Counted from the first letter of the stretch, positions 41,954 through 51,539 are shown. The stretch is DNA of 64,000 bases from SIG603 sp964370635 (GCA_964370635.1 CAYJJU010000002.1:106622-170621); one strand, 5' to 3'. Notes: generated from the letters alone by a model not told the origin. Numbers and translations: made by a program.

Positions 41954-42517
41954 TTAAATTATACTATAAACAATGCCACCTACTACCCCACAGCCCATCA
42001 TCACTATTATGGGATTTGGCTTAAATTTTCTCATAATTATTATCGCCGTTAAAAATAGTATTAACGCCACAAAGTTGACATCGCTTAAAACCGTAGTAAA
42101 ACCATGCTCACCCCATAAGGCAAGTATAAGTATCGACACACCTGCCGAGGCTATAAGTGCCACAACGCCCGGCCTAAGTCCTGATAAAATCCCTTTCATA
42201 AGCTGTAAATCTCTATATTTAAAGTAAAGCATTGCAAGAAGCGACACTATTATGCACGAGGGCAAAATGCAGCCAAAAGTTGCAACCAAGGCACCGGGAA
42301 TGCCTGCTACACGTATGCCTACAAAGGTTGCAGAGTTAATCGCTATTGGGCCCGGTGTCATCTCTGCTATTGTGATAAGGTCGGTAAACTCTGTAATGCT
42401 AAGCCAACCGTTTACTTCTACTGCCTGACTTTGAATTAAGGGAATTGCAGCCATTCCTCCGCCTACACTAAAAAGGCCAATTTGAAAAAAGCTCCAAAAA
42501 AGTTCTAATAATATCAT
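41954..42517 (-). CDS. Chromate transporter half, ChrA type (second)
   Basis: A 187-residue membrane protein equal to one half of a long-chain ChrA: FSVGGGMAAIPL near the start and AEMTPGPIAINSATFVG, the two CHR-family signatures. Half-size members usually occur as adjacent pairs with opposite topologies, as here with the gene at 42520 (2 bp apart). Together they may export chromate or a related anion, or import a physiological oxyanion. Positioned between the glycyl radical enzyme and its activase. Confidence 0.9.
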   Translation of the reverse strand: MILLELFWSFFQIGLFSVGGGMAAIPLIQSQAVEVNGWLSITEFTDLITIAEMTPGPIAINSATFVGIRVAGIPGALVATFGCILPSCIIVSLLAMLYFKYRDLQLMKGILSGLRPGVVALIASAGVSILILALWGEHGFTTVLSDVNFVALILFLTAIIIMRKFKPNPIIVMMGCGVVGGIVYSII

Positions 42518-42519
42518 AT

Positions 42520-43086
42520 TTACACCCCTTTTCTTACTTTATAAGAAGTGTAAACAAGTCCTATTACCGCACATCCTATAATTATGTATATCACATTTAC
42601 AGAAAAGAAAAATGTTAGGGTAAAAACCAACGCCATAAGCGCTATAAGCACCCACTCTTTTTGTTTTACTATTCCTAAACCCATGCCGATTACAACATCG
42701 CAAATAACCGCCGCAACGCCTGCCTGCATGCCTAAAAGCACATTATTTACTATTACATTATCTCTAAAAGCCGTGTAAAAAAGCGAAATTACAGAGATAA
42801 TTATGAGGGGCGGCAAAATTGTGCCAAAAATGGTTATCACTGCGCCGAGTGGCCCCGCAACCCTAAAGCCTAAAAGCAGTGATGCATTAACAGCCACCGC
42901 ACCCGGAGAAGACTGCGCTATTACCGTAAAGTCCACCATTTCTTTTTCATCAATCCACTTTAGGTTGTCGACAAACTTCTTTTTCATAAGCCCAATAATG
43001 ACAAAACCCCCGCCAAAAGTAAACGCACTTAGATAAAATGTCGCCAAAAACAATCTAAGGTAAAACTTTATGCCTTTCTTTTCCAT
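42520..43086 (-). CDS. Chromate transporter half, ChrA type (first)
   Basis: A 188-residue partner of the preceding half-transporter: FTFGGGFVIIGLMKKKFVD and IAQSSPGAVAVNASLLLG are the matching CHR motifs. About five to six hydrophobic segments follow. GAGGAGG stands upstream of the ATG. The intergenic region of 107 bp is shared with the divergent activase gene, so co-regulation is possible. Actual substrate unproven. Confidence 0.9.
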   Translation of the reverse strand: MEKKGIKFYLRLFLATFYLSAFTFGGGFVIIGLMKKKFVDNLKWIDEKEMVDFTVIAQSSPGAVAVNASLLLGFRVAGPLGAVITIFGTILPPLIIISVISLFYTAFRDNVIVNNVLLGMQAGVAAVICDVVIGMGLGIVKQKEWVLIALMALVFTLTFFFSVNVIYIIIGCAVIGLVYTSYKVRKGV

Positions 43087-43109
43087 TGTGACCTCCTCAT
43101 GATTTTTAC

Positions 43110-43138
43110 TTGAAAACCCGAAATTAACATGTTATTAT
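43110..43138 (+). promoter_or_regulatory. Promoter of the glycyl radical activase gene
   Basis: TTGAAA (43110-43115), 17-bp spacer, TATTAT (43133-43138), 55 bp before the ATG. Confidence 0.6.
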
Positions 43139-43193
43139 TATACTACCGAAAATTAGTAACTGTCAAACAGTTTAAGGGAGTAATTTATAAGTT

Positions 43194-44018
43194 ATGAAAG
43201 CAACTATATTTAATATCCAAAAATTTTGCCTGCACGACGGCCCAGGCATTCGCACAACCATATTTTTTAAGGGTTGCCCATTAAAATGCATTTGGTGCGC
43301 AAACCCCGAAAGTCAGCATCCTCATCCTCAAATCTTAAAGGACAAATCAAAGTGCATTTCCTGTTTGCTATGTCATGAAAACGAATTTGTTGTAAGCGAC
43401 TGCCCTACATTTTCCGCAAGTTTTTCGGGCAAAAAGCGCTCGGTGGAAAAAGTATATAACGAGGCTATAAAAGACATAGAATTTTATAAAAGCAGCGGCG
43501 GAGGTGTCACTTTTTCAGGAGGCGAGCCCCTACTTCACTTAGATTTTATTAAAGAGCTTTCCAAGCTTTTACGACAAAAGGACATTCACCTTGCCTGCGA
43601 AACCAGCGGTTATGCAAGCGAGCAAAATTTTGCAAGGCTTTTAAAGCGTGTGGATTTACTGCTTTTTGACGTAAAGCATTACGATGATGTAAAGCATAAG
43701 ACGTTTACAGGCGTTAGCAATGAAATTATACTTAAAAATCTAGAAACGGCAATCCTTAACGGGAAAGATGTAATAGTGAGAATACCCATAATCCCAAATT
43801 TTAACGACAGTTTAGAGGACATGGAAAATTTCGGAAAACTGCTTAAATCCTTAAACATCAAAACAGTGAACCTCCTACCCTTTCACCAAATGGGTGAGAG
43901 TAAATATGAGATGATAGATAAAGAATATACAATGAAAGAATATAAGCAGCTAAGCGAAAGCGATTTAAAGGAACATTTAGAAGTAATAGGCAAATATGTG
44001 GAAAAAGCAAGTTTTTAA
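43194..44018 (+). CDS. Glycyl radical enzyme activase (radical SAM)
   Basis: A 274-residue radical SAM protein. The cluster motif CPLKCIWC (Cys28, 32, 35) binds the 4Fe-4S cluster that cleaves S-adenosylmethionine; GGGVTFSGGEPLLH is the SAM-binding GGE motif. A cysteine-rich insert (Cys54, 57, 60, 70) could hold one auxiliary cluster, fewer than the two of many activases. It installs the radical on a glycine of a partner enzyme, here surely the PFL2-type enzyme at 39471. It is divergent, separated from that enzyme by the two transporter genes. Confidence 0.93.
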   Translation: MKATIFNIQKFCLHDGPGIRTTIFFKGCPLKCIWCANPESQHPHPQILKDKSKCISCLLCHENEFVVSDCPTFSASFSGKKRSVEKVYNEAIKDIEFYKSSGGGVTFSGGEPLLHLDFIKELSKLLRQKDIHLACETSGYASEQNFARLLKRVDLLLFDVKHYDDVKHKTFTGVSNEIILKNLETAILNGKDVIVRIPIIPNFNDSLEDMENFGKLLKSLNIKTVNLLPFHQMGESKYEMIDKEYTMKEYKQLSESDLKEHLEVIGKYVEKASF

Positions 44019-44039
44019 TCATAAATATTGAGCAAAAAC

Positions 44040-44068
44040 TTGACATTCTCATTTCAAAATGACATAAT
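44040..44068 (+). promoter_or_regulatory. Promoter of valS
   Basis: TTGACA (44040-44045), 17-bp spacer, CATAAT (44063-44068). The leader is only about 30 bp, too short for a T-box, which valS genes of Firmicutes often have. Confidence 0.65.
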
Positions 44069-44104
44069 AATTTATTAGCAAGTTTTTATAAAGGAGTTTT
44101 TAAA

Positions 44105-46720
44105 ATGACAAACGAACTGGCAAAAGCCTATGACCCTAAAGAGGTTGAACAGAGAATTTACGATTTTTGGACAAAAGGAAATTACTTTCACGCCCAGCGT
44201 GATGAAAATAAGAAGCCATATACTATAGTTATACCACCGCCAAACATTACAGGCCAGCTTCACATGGGGCATGCCATGGACAACGCCTTACAGGATACTT
44301 TAATCAGATTTAAGCGTATGCAAGGCTATAGCGCTTTGTGGCTACCGGGCACCGACCACGCCTCCATTGCGACAGAGGCAAAAATTGTTGAAGCGATGAA
44401 AGAAGAAGGCCTTACAAAAGAGGATTTAGGCCGTGAGAAATTTTTAGAGCGTGCGTGGGAGTGGAAAAAGCACTACGGCGGAAGAATTATCGAGCAGCTC
44501 AAAAAACTTGGCGCATCTTGTGACTGGGAGAGAGAACGCTTCACCCTGGACGACGGCTGTAACAAGGCTGTTAACCACGTTTTTGTAAAACTTTATGAAA
44601 AAGGGCTTATTTATAGAGGCGAAAGAATAATAAACTGGTGCCCACACTGCAAGACATCAATTTCTGATGCAGAGGTTGAGTTTATCGAAAAAGACGGCAG
44701 TTTTTGGCATATTAAATATCCTATAGCTGACGGAAGCGGTTTTGTGGAGCTTGCAACAACAAGGCCTGAAACCATGCTTGGTGACACGGCAGTTGCGGTT
44801 CACCCTGAGGACGAACGCTACAGCCATCTCATAGGAAAAACAGTTATACTTCCTATAGTAAACAAAGAAATTCCTGTTGTGGCCGACGATTTCGTAGATA
44901 TGGAATTTGGAACAGGCGTTGTAAAAATAACACCTGCACATGACCCTAACGACTTTGAAGTGGGACTTAGGCATAAACTTCCCATCATAAACGTAATGGA
45001 CGAAAGCGCCGTTATTAATGAAAACGGTGGCGAGTACTGCGGAATGTCCTCAAAAGACGCAAGAGTAGCCATAGTAAAAAAACTTGAAGAATTAGAGCTT
45101 TTAATTAAAGTAGAGCCTATAAAGCACAATGTTGGCACTTGCTACAGATGCACTACCACCGTAGAGCCTAGAGTGTCTACTCAGTGGTTTGTAAAAATGG
45201 AGCCACTGGCAAAACCTGCTGTAGACGCAGTTAGGAGCAAAGAAATTAAGTTTATTCCCGAAAGAATGGAAAAAACTTATTATAACTGGATGGAAAATAT
45301 CAAAGACTGGTGTATTTCCCGTCAGCTTTGGTGGGGACACAGAATCCCTGCTTGGTACTGCTCTTGTGGCGAAGTTATAGTAGGCGAAGACGCACCTAAA
45401 ACTTGCCAAAAATGCGGTGGCACCACCCTATTACAAGACGAAGACACACTTGACACTTGGTTTTCATCGGCACTTTGGCCATTTTCGACCCTTGGCTGGC
45501 CTGAAAAAACCGAGGATTTAGAATATTTCTACCCAACAAACACACTTGTAACAGGCTATGACATCATTTTCTTCTGGGTTGCAAGAATGATATTCTCAGG
45601 GCTTGAGCATATGGAAAAAATTCCGTTTGACACAGTTTTCTTCCATGGCCTCATAAGAGATGCACAGGGTCGCAAGATGAGCAAATCTTTAGGAAACGGC
45701 ATAGACCCACTTGAAGAGATAGAAAAATACGGTGCAGATGCCCTAAGATTTACCATAGTAACAGGCAACAGCCCCGGAAACGACATGAGATATTCCGACG
45801 AGAAGGTAAACTCCAGCAGAAACTTTGCAAATAAAATTTGGAATGCCGCAAGATTTATCTTGATGAATTTAGAAAATAAAGACGTAAAATGCGAGCTTCC
45901 AAAAAATCTGTCCCTTTCCGACAAGTGGATTTTATCAAAATATAACGAGCTTACAAGGCAGGTTACCGAAAACCTTGAAAAATTCGAACTCGGCACAGCA
46001 GTAAGCAAAATTTACGACTTCTTATGGGACGATTTCTGCGACTGGTATATAGAGCTTGCAAAAATCACAATTAACTCAGGAAACAACCCTGAAAACGGCG
46101 CAGAACATGTTTTAGTGTGGGTACTAAGCAACACTTTAAAACTTTTACACCCATTCATGCCTTATATCACAGAAGAAATTTGGCAAGCACTTCCTCACGA
46201 GGGCGAGGCGCTGATAATTGAAGCCTTCCCGACTTACTGTAAAGACCTTTGCTTTACAAAAGAGCAACAAGACATGGAAAACGTGATGGAGCTTATCCGC
46301 TCTATAAGGGCAAGAAGGGCAGAAATGAACGTTCCGCCGTCTAAAAAGGCGAAACTTTCCATAGAAACCGCAAATGAGGAGTTGTTTAAATCGCAAGAAG
46401 CCGCTATTTCTAAGCTTTCATATGTAAGTGACTTTAGCTTTACAGCAGATTTTGACACGTCGTCAGCCGTCGCAATAGTAACAAATGCCTGCAAGGCGTA
46501 TATCCCAATGGACGAGCTTGTAGACAAAGAGGCGGAAACTTTAAGGCTTACAAAAGAGCTAGAGGCCGCACAAAAACAACTTGACACGGTAAATGCAAAG
46601 CTTAAAAACAAAACTTTCATGTCAAAAGCACCCGAAAACGTAGTAAAAGGCGTTCGTGAAAACGGAGAAAAACTAGCTGAGCGCATAAGACTTATAAAAG
46701 AAACTTTAGATAAAGTTTAG
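44105..46720 (+). CDS. valS: Valine--tRNA ligase
   Basis: An 871-residue class I aminoacyl-tRNA synthetase that charges tRNA-Val. It has the HIGH variant HMGH (53-56), the CP1 editing domain around residues 190-340 with TTRPETMLGDTAV, the KMSKS loop (524-528), the anticodon-binding domain, and the C-terminal coiled coil (about 800-871) unique to ValRS. Length is normal. AAAGGAG precedes the ATG. No T-box is present. Confidence 0.97.
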   Translation: MTNELAKAYDPKEVEQRIYDFWTKGNYFHAQRDENKKPYTIVIPPPNITGQLHMGHAMDNALQDTLIRFKRMQGYSALWLPGTDHASIATEAKIVEAMKEEGLTKEDLGREKFLERAWEWKKHYGGRIIEQLKKLGASCDWERERFTLDDGCNKAVNHVFVKLYEKGLIYRGERIINWCPHCKTSISDAEVEFIEKDGSFWHIKYPIADGSGFVELATTRPETMLGDTAVAVHPEDERYSHLIGKTVILPIVNKEIPVVADDFVDMEFGTGVVKITPAHDPNDFEVGLRHKLPIINVMDESAVINENGGEYCGMSSKDARVAIVKKLEELELLIKVEPIKHNVGTCYRCTTTVEPRVSTQWFVKMEPLAKPAVDAVRSKEIKFIPERMEKTYYNWMENIKDWCISRQLWWGHRIPAWYCSCGEVIVGEDAPKTCQKCGGTTLLQDEDTLDTWFSSALWPFSTLGWPEKTEDLEYFYPTNTLVTGYDIIFFWVARMIFSGLEHMEKIPFDTVFFHGLIRDAQGRKMSKSLGNGIDPLEEIEKYGADALRFTIVTGNSPGNDMRYSDEKVNSSRNFANKIWNAARFILMNLENKDVKCELPKNLSLSDKWILSKYNELTRQVTENLEKFELGTAVSKIYDFLWDDFCDWYIELAKITINSGNNPENGAEHVLVWVLSNTLKLLHPFMPYITEEIWQALPHEGEALIIEAFPTYCKDLCFTKEQQDMENVMELIRSIRARRAEMNVPPSKKAKLSIETANEELFKSQEAAISKLSYVSDFSFTADFDTSSAVAIVTNACKAYIPMDELVDKEAETLRLTKELEAAQKQLDTVNAKLKNKTFMSKAPENVVKGVRENGEKLAERIRLIKETLDKV

Positions 46721-46731
46721 AATTGATATTT

Positions 46732-46790
46732 GTAGGGGCGGTCATCGGCCGCTTGAAAGACAACGGTCGCCCACACAGGGGCGCCCCTAC
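46732..46790. repeat. REPIN-like element between valS and serS
   Basis: Starts GTAGGGGCGG and ends GCGCCCCTAC, with inner GGTC and GACC-type complementarity. A compact inverted pair of GTAG-type REP sequences filling most of the valS-serS gap. Confidence 0.7.
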
Positions 46791-46815
46791 ATAATCAACT
46801 AAAAAGGAGATAAAT

Positions 46816-48093
46816 ATGCTTGATATTAAATTTGTAAGGGAAAATCCCGATATTGTAAAACAAAACATTAAAAATAAATTTCAAGAGCAAAAACTTCCAC
46901 TTGTAGACGAAGTTATAGAGCTTGACGAGAAAAAAAGGGCCAACCAACAAGAGGCCGACACTTTTAGGGCAAACAGAAATAAGTTGTCAAAACAAATAGG
47001 TGCCTTAATGGGACAAGGCAAAAAAGAAGAAGCCGAAGAGGTCAAGGCGCAGGTGACAGCGCAGTCTGAAGCACTTGCAAAATCAGAGGCCTTAGAGCGT
47101 GAGTTTGACGAAAAAATAAAGACCATCATGATGACTTTACCAAATATCATAGACCCAAAAACACCAATCGGTAAAGACGACAGCGAAAACGTGGAGCTTG
47201 AGCGTTTCGGCGAGGCCATTGTTCCTGAATTTGAAGTACCATATCATGCCGACATCATGGCAAAGTTTAACGGAATAGACCTAGACAGCGCAAGAAAAGT
47301 TGCAGGCAACGGTTTTTATTATCTAATGGGCGATGTCGCAAGGCTACATTCTGCCATAATTTCTTATGCAAGAGATTTCATGATAGACAGGGGATTCACC
47401 TACTGCATTCCGCCTTACATGATAAGAAGTGAAGTCGTTACAGGCGTTATGTCTTTTGCCGAAATGGACGCAATGATGTACAAAATTGAGGGCGAGGATC
47501 TGTATTTAATAGGCACAAGCGAGCACTCAATGATAGGAAAATATATCGACACTATCGTAAAGGAAGAAAGCTTGCCACACACATTGACAAGCTATTCACC
47601 TTGCTTTAGAAAAGAAAAAGGCGCACACGGAATAGAAGAGCGTGGCGTTTATAGAATACATCAATTTGAAAAGCAAGAAATGATAGTAGTTTGCAAACCC
47701 GAGGACAGCCCAATATGGTATGAAAAAATGTGGAAAAACACGGTAGATTTGTTTAAAACACTAGACATACCGGTAAGAACTTTAGAGTGCTGCTCTGGCG
47801 ATTTAGCCGACCTTAAAGTGCGCTCTGTCGACATAGAAGCATGGTCACCACGTCAGCAAAAATATTTTGAAGTGGGAAGCTGTTCAAACCTTGGAGACGC
47901 ACAGGCAAGAAGGCTTAAAATCAGGGTAAACGGCGAAAACGGAAAATACTTAGCCCATACCCTAAACAACACAGTTGTAGCACCACCGAGAATGCTAATA
48001 GCATTTTTAGAAAATAACCTAAAAGCCGACGGCTCAGTGAGCATCCCAGAAGCCCTAAGACCATACATGGGAAACAAAACCGAGCTTTCGTAA
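46816..48093 (+). CDS. serS: Serine--tRNA ligase
   Basis: A 425-residue class II synthetase for tRNA-Ser (and tRNA-Sec). The N-terminal long coiled-coil arm (about 30-105) that grips the long variable arm is evident from its charged heptads. The catalytic core has motif 2 PCFRKEKGAHGIEERGVYRIHQF (in part: FRKEKGAHG) and motif 3 LNNTVVAPPRMLIAFLEN (NNTVVAPPR). It follows valS with only a REPIN between. AAAAAGGAG precedes the ATG. Confidence 0.96.
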   Translation: MLDIKFVRENPDIVKQNIKNKFQEQKLPLVDEVIELDEKKRANQQEADTFRANRNKLSKQIGALMGQGKKEEAEEVKAQVTAQSEALAKSEALEREFDEKIKTIMMTLPNIIDPKTPIGKDDSENVELERFGEAIVPEFEVPYHADIMAKFNGIDLDSARKVAGNGFYYLMGDVARLHSAIISYARDFMIDRGFTYCIPPYMIRSEVVTGVMSFAEMDAMMYKIEGEDLYLIGTSEHSMIGKYIDTIVKEESLPHTLTSYSPCFRKEKGAHGIEERGVYRIHQFEKQEMIVVCKPEDSPIWYEKMWKNTVDLFKTLDIPVRTLECCSGDLADLKVRSVDIEAWSPRQQKYFEVGSCSNLGDAQARRLKIRVNGENGKYLAHTLNNTVVAPPRMLIAFLENNLKADGSVSIPEALRPYMGNKTELS

Positions 48094-48136
48094 ACATTTA
48101 AAGGCGCTACCGACTAATTAGCAAAGCTATGGTGAA

Positions 48137-48841
48137 ATGATGAAAATATATAATTATGATGATTTCGTTTTAAATTTACTAAACAGCGGATTTTCTCTTT
48201 CGGGTGGGAATTCGGACGGGATTTTTTCCTTAATCACTTGGAGCTGGAAAGAAACTCCTCCTTATGAAACGCCTGTGCGTTGGCACACTGGAGACATGGA
48301 CACCGACCCATGGGAGTGGCGTGTTCGTGTTTTAAACGAGAGAAACGACATCGCTTACTCTAAGTTATTTTTCGGAAAAGGTGGCTATATCACAAAGCAG
48401 TGGTACCCCTATTTTCTTGCCGCAAGGCGAAAGGGCAAAAGCTTTACTCAAGATTATATGGACGGAAACATTAGTAATTTCGCAAAAAGAATTTACGACT
48501 GCCTAAGCGAACACGGCACACTGCCTTTACAGCTGATAAAGCAGTTCGGAAATTTTTCTAAAGAAGAAAAATCTAAATTTGACCGAGCACTGACCGAGCT
48601 GCAAATGAAAATGTACATAACAATGTGTGGCACAGCGCAAAAAACCAACAAATTCGGCGAGGAATACGGCTGGTCATCGACGGTATTTTGCAGGGCAGAA
48701 GAATTTTGGAGTAAAGACATTTTTAAAATCGCCCAAAAAATTTCCGAAGATGAAGCGGCAGAAGAAATAAGTGCGCAAATATACAAGCTCAACCCAAATG
48801 CACAAGAAAAAAAGGTGATGAAATTTATAAAAGGCATCTAA
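48137..48841 (+). CDS. Uncharacterised protein, possibly AlkZ-related
   Basis: A 234-residue soluble protein with a tryptophan-rich N-terminal half (WSWKETPPYETPVRWHTGDMD, cited as WSWKETPPYE) and a C-terminal half that looks like a winged helix (residues about 110-180: FAKRIYDCLSEHGTL, FDRALTELQMKMYI). The combination recalls proteins annotated as AlkZ-related, that is, related to DNA glycosylases with winged helices; this is from memory and low in certainty. It starts 43 bp after serS on the same strand with a poor RBS. Confidence 0.7.
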   Translation: MMKIYNYDDFVLNLLNSGFSLSGGNSDGIFSLITWSWKETPPYETPVRWHTGDMDTDPWEWRVRVLNERNDIAYSKLFFGKGGYITKQWYPYFLAARRKGKSFTQDYMDGNISNFAKRIYDCLSEHGTLPLQLIKQFGNFSKEEKSKFDRALTELQMKMYITMCGTAQKTNKFGEEYGWSSTVFCRAEEFWSKDIFKIAQKISEDEAAEEISAQIYKLNPNAQEKKVMKFIKGI

Positions 48842-48858
48842 TTTCATCTTAATATCAA

Positions 48859-49024
48859 AGTAAAGGGCTTATCGCATTAACGGATTATTTCGTCAAAATA
48901 AATAAACCATAGTAGCTTCCATGCCTGTCCGAAAACATCAATTTTATACATATTTTTAGGGAGGGCGTGGAAGCCCTCCCCTACTTTTTGTTTATTTTCA
49001 CCTTAATGCGATAGCCTCTTTACT
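48859..49024. mobile_element. MITE-like element with 22-bp imperfect terminal repeats
   Basis: Left end 48859-48880 and right end 49003-49024 are inverted copies (differing by one small shift). The 166-bp element has no ORF and contains a REP palindrome in its centre (48959-48980 with inverted GTAG to 48984). It lies in the 387-bp gene-free region 48842-49228. No clear target duplication was seen. Confidence 0.5.
48959..48984 (-). repeat. GTAG-type REP palindrome
   Basis: GGGAGGGC (48959-48966) pairs with GCCCTCCC (48973-48980) and is followed by the complement of GTAG. Nested in the MITE-like element. Confidence 0.65.
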
Positions 49025-49095
49025 TGTGGTTTTTTCAACAATCTGAAAGGAGCTGTGACGAAATAGAATAATTTTCGTCACATTGACGGACAAAT

Positions 49096-49166
49096 GTAGG
49101 GGCGTGACCGCCCGAAACCTTGGATTTTACCATTAGTTTCGGGCGAACACACAGGTTCGCCCCTAC
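49096..49166. repeat. REPIN-like element
   Basis: Starts GTAGGGGCG and ends CGCCCCTAC. The right arm GGGCGAAC-ACACAG-GTTCGCCC is the same palindrome as in RAYT copy 2; the left arm is a shortened version. It lies 62 bp downstream of the stop of the minus-strand lipoprotein gene. Confidence 0.75.
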
Positions 49167-49228
49167 AAAAATTTATATATTATAACAATTACGACACAGC
49201 CTCTTTTTTAAGGTGTCGAAAGTGCACA

Positions 49229-50923
49229 TTAGGTCAATTCTAATAATTTGTTATTAATCCTTAGCATTGCTTCTGTATAATATAACATTTCTTCGGTACT
49301 CATTTCTTGTGTTTCAAGTACGGTTAATTTCTCCATGGTATCGGCATACTCTTCGATAAAATCCATATAATCACCTAAAAGGCTTACATCACTTTCTGAT
49401 TCGCTATATTTTTTCATAAATTCAATATATTCATCAAAAAACGCTTCATATGTATCAATTGCCTCTTTAAATTCAGGGCGAATACCATCACCAGCATCTC
49501 CGCTTGTTTCATCATCAGAAGCATTATCAATAATTTCGTTATTATTATCTAAATTGTCTTCTCCATCTAATGTTTCAGTTTCTACATTATCCTCAGTTGC
49601 ATTACTACTGGTAATAATCGCATCAATATCATAATTATCATTCCAAATGATTTCGCTATTGACATCCAACCATATGCTATACAAGTCAGAATTAGCATCT
49701 AACCAAGTACTATAAATATTTGAATTAGCATCTAACCAGTCGCTATATGCTTCGCTGGAAATATCAAGCCATTCGCTATAATCTTCTGTATCTAATGCAT
49801 CTGCGATTATACCATCATAATATGTTTCATATAAAGCATCGAAAATATTTTCATATATTCTTTCGTAGTAACTATCAAATGCTTCTTCATATATAGTGTC
49901 GTAAAAATACTCCATTGCGGTTTCAATTGCATCAGCATCGTCAGTATCGACAACTGAAACTACCTCTTTGTAATAATCAACTGACTTGAGCGCAATTTGC
50001 TCAAACAGTTCGTTTGTTTGTTCTTGAGTAAGAGCATACCATTCTGAAATCAACTGACGATTAGAAACATAATCGGCATAAGAATCGCCAACTTCATCAT
50101 AAACACTGATTAATTCATTTTCAATTGTGGATATTGTAGTCTCAAATTCATTCTGCATCTCAGTTGTCAAATTAATTAACGATTCGTGCAGTTCAACACT
50201 TGCATCAAAATTCAAAATTGCTTCAATATCAAAATTATCATTCCGAAATTCGCTTCTAACATCTGTCCAGTTTTCATAAATCTCTGAACGAGCATCACTC
50301 CACTGCTCATACGTTTCAGAGCGAGCATCGCTCCAGTTTTCATATGCCTCTGAACGAGTATCACTCCACTCGCTATATTCAACTGTATCATTAGCATCAT
50401 CTATTATACCGTCATAATACATATCATATATGTCATCATAGATATCTTCATATATGCTATCATAAAATTCATCATAAGCATATTCGTAAACATCATCATA
50501 AAAGTCGTCCATAGCATCTTCTATTGCGTCTGAGTCAGTGTTATCGATAGTTGCCACGACTTCTCTGAAATAGTCGTACGAGTGTTGAGTTGTTCTTTCT
50601 GATAAAGCAATGAACTCACTATGCATTAGTTCATAATAATCAAGTATCAGTTGGCTATTTTTAACATAATCATCATATGTATCGCCAACTTCGTCATATA
50701 AGGTATCGGCTTGTGCTGATAGCTCACCGATAGTCGAATTAAAATCTTCTGTAACCACATTTAATATGCTAGAAAAACCCTCTATATTATCAGGTCTTTC
50801 ATCAATCGCCTCAGATTCCCCCACTGTTAATTGTGATGAAGATTTTTCACTTGTTTCAACACTACACGACACAAGAGATGATATTAATGCAATTGTGAGC
50901 ATTAATAATATTATTTTTTTCAT
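49229..50923 (-). CDS. Acidic repeat lipoprotein
   Basis: A 564-residue secreted lipoprotein (lipobox LVSC, Cys20), exceptionally acidic and tyrosine-rich. Two copies of a ~200-residue repeat (about 55-245 and 250-440) each run: YDEVGD-Y-DYV, a helix, VDT/DNTDSDAIE-AM-FYD, a run of Y-D/E-rich DIYDDIYD-like units ending YYDGI, then four tandem 9-11-residue units such as YENWSDARSE or YSTWLDANSD. The C-terminus (about 480-564, IRPEFKEAIDTYEAFFDEY) matches DUF6591-type proteins. Coiled-coil or fibrous surface structure is likely. It overlaps the upstream membrane protein gene by 4 bp. Role unknown. Confidence 0.8.
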   Translation of the reverse strand: MKKIILLMLTIALISSLVSCSVETSEKSSSQLTVGESEAIDERPDNIEGFSSILNVVTEDFNSTIGELSAQADTLYDEVGDTYDDYVKNSQLILDYYELMHSEFIALSERTTQHSYDYFREVVATIDNTDSDAIEDAMDDFYDDVYEYAYDEFYDSIYEDIYDDIYDMYYDGIIDDANDTVEYSEWSDTRSEAYENWSDARSETYEQWSDARSEIYENWTDVRSEFRNDNFDIEAILNFDASVELHESLINLTTEMQNEFETTISTIENELISVYDEVGDSYADYVSNRQLISEWYALTQEQTNELFEQIALKSVDYYKEVVSVVDTDDADAIETAMEYFYDTIYEEAFDSYYERIYENIFDALYETYYDGIIADALDTEDYSEWLDISSEAYSDWLDANSNIYSTWLDANSDLYSIWLDVNSEIIWNDNYDIDAIITSSNATEDNVETETLDGEDNLDNNNEIIDNASDDETSGDAGDGIRPEFKEAIDTYEAFFDEYIEFMKKYSESESDVSLLGDYMDFIEEYADTMEKLTVLETQEMSTEEMLYYTEAMLRINNKLLELT

Positions 50924-51399
50924 AATTTAGCCTCCGCAGTCATTTCAAGTGCTTTTTTTCGCTTTATTTTTGCTATCAATAACCATACCCCACCTACAAA
51001 TATAATTATAAATCCAACCCAATATAGGTAATAAGATATGCCAAAATCAAACCTTGACTCACTAACAACTCCTCTGTCCTGAAAATCCCATGTTAAGGCG
51101 TAAAATATTGCCAAAGATATAATGTTAAAAATAATAGTTGGAATTGCTTTTCTTAACAATACAAACAAAGTTGTAAGCACCGTAAAACTTGTAAGCAGAA
51201 TTACCACAACAATAATTGTAGTTCCAACTGCACCCCCTATTTCACTGTACTCATCAATAATACCTAACATATTAAAGCTTTCAGACGATGAGCTAACAAA
51301 TGGTAGAAAGAATGAAATTAGCAAAACTACCGCACCTACCAGTGTCACAACAAACTGAATAAAAAATTTTTCAATCGTGCTTTTTTCTGATATTTTCAT
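50920..51399 (-). CDS. Four-helix membrane protein partnered with the repeat lipoprotein
   Basis: A 159-residue membrane protein starting at the ATG at 51399, eight bases after GGAGG. Hydrophobic segments are at roughly 13-33, 60-82, 86-105 and 123-145, with a long polar loop SSSSESFNMLGIIDEYSEIGG between the first two. The family is not recognised. It is translationally coupled (4-bp overlap) to the repeat lipoprotein, so the pair probably acts together at the membrane. Confidence 0.75.
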   Translation of the reverse strand: MKISEKSTIEKFFIQFVVTLVGAVVLLISFFLPFVSSSSESFNMLGIIDEYSEIGGAVGTTIIVVVILLTSFTVLTTLFVLLRKAIPTIIFNIISLAIFYALTWDFQDRGVVSESRFDFGISYYLYWVGFIIIFVGGVWLLIAKIKRKKALEMTAEAKL

Positions 51400-51539
51400 A
51401 AGACTATCCTCCAAATTCAATTTTGCATGATGTCGATTTAGATATGAATTAAAGTTTATGTATCTATAACTTCCATACCTCCTTTTTTAGATTTCACTCA
51501 CACTTATAAATTATTATTTCTAATCACCGTCATGCTTTT

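Noticed and set aside
44019..44104. Possible T-box leader for valS
   Set aside because: The gap is 86 bp and contains a promoter; no GGGTGG-type T-box sequence or specifier stem is visible.
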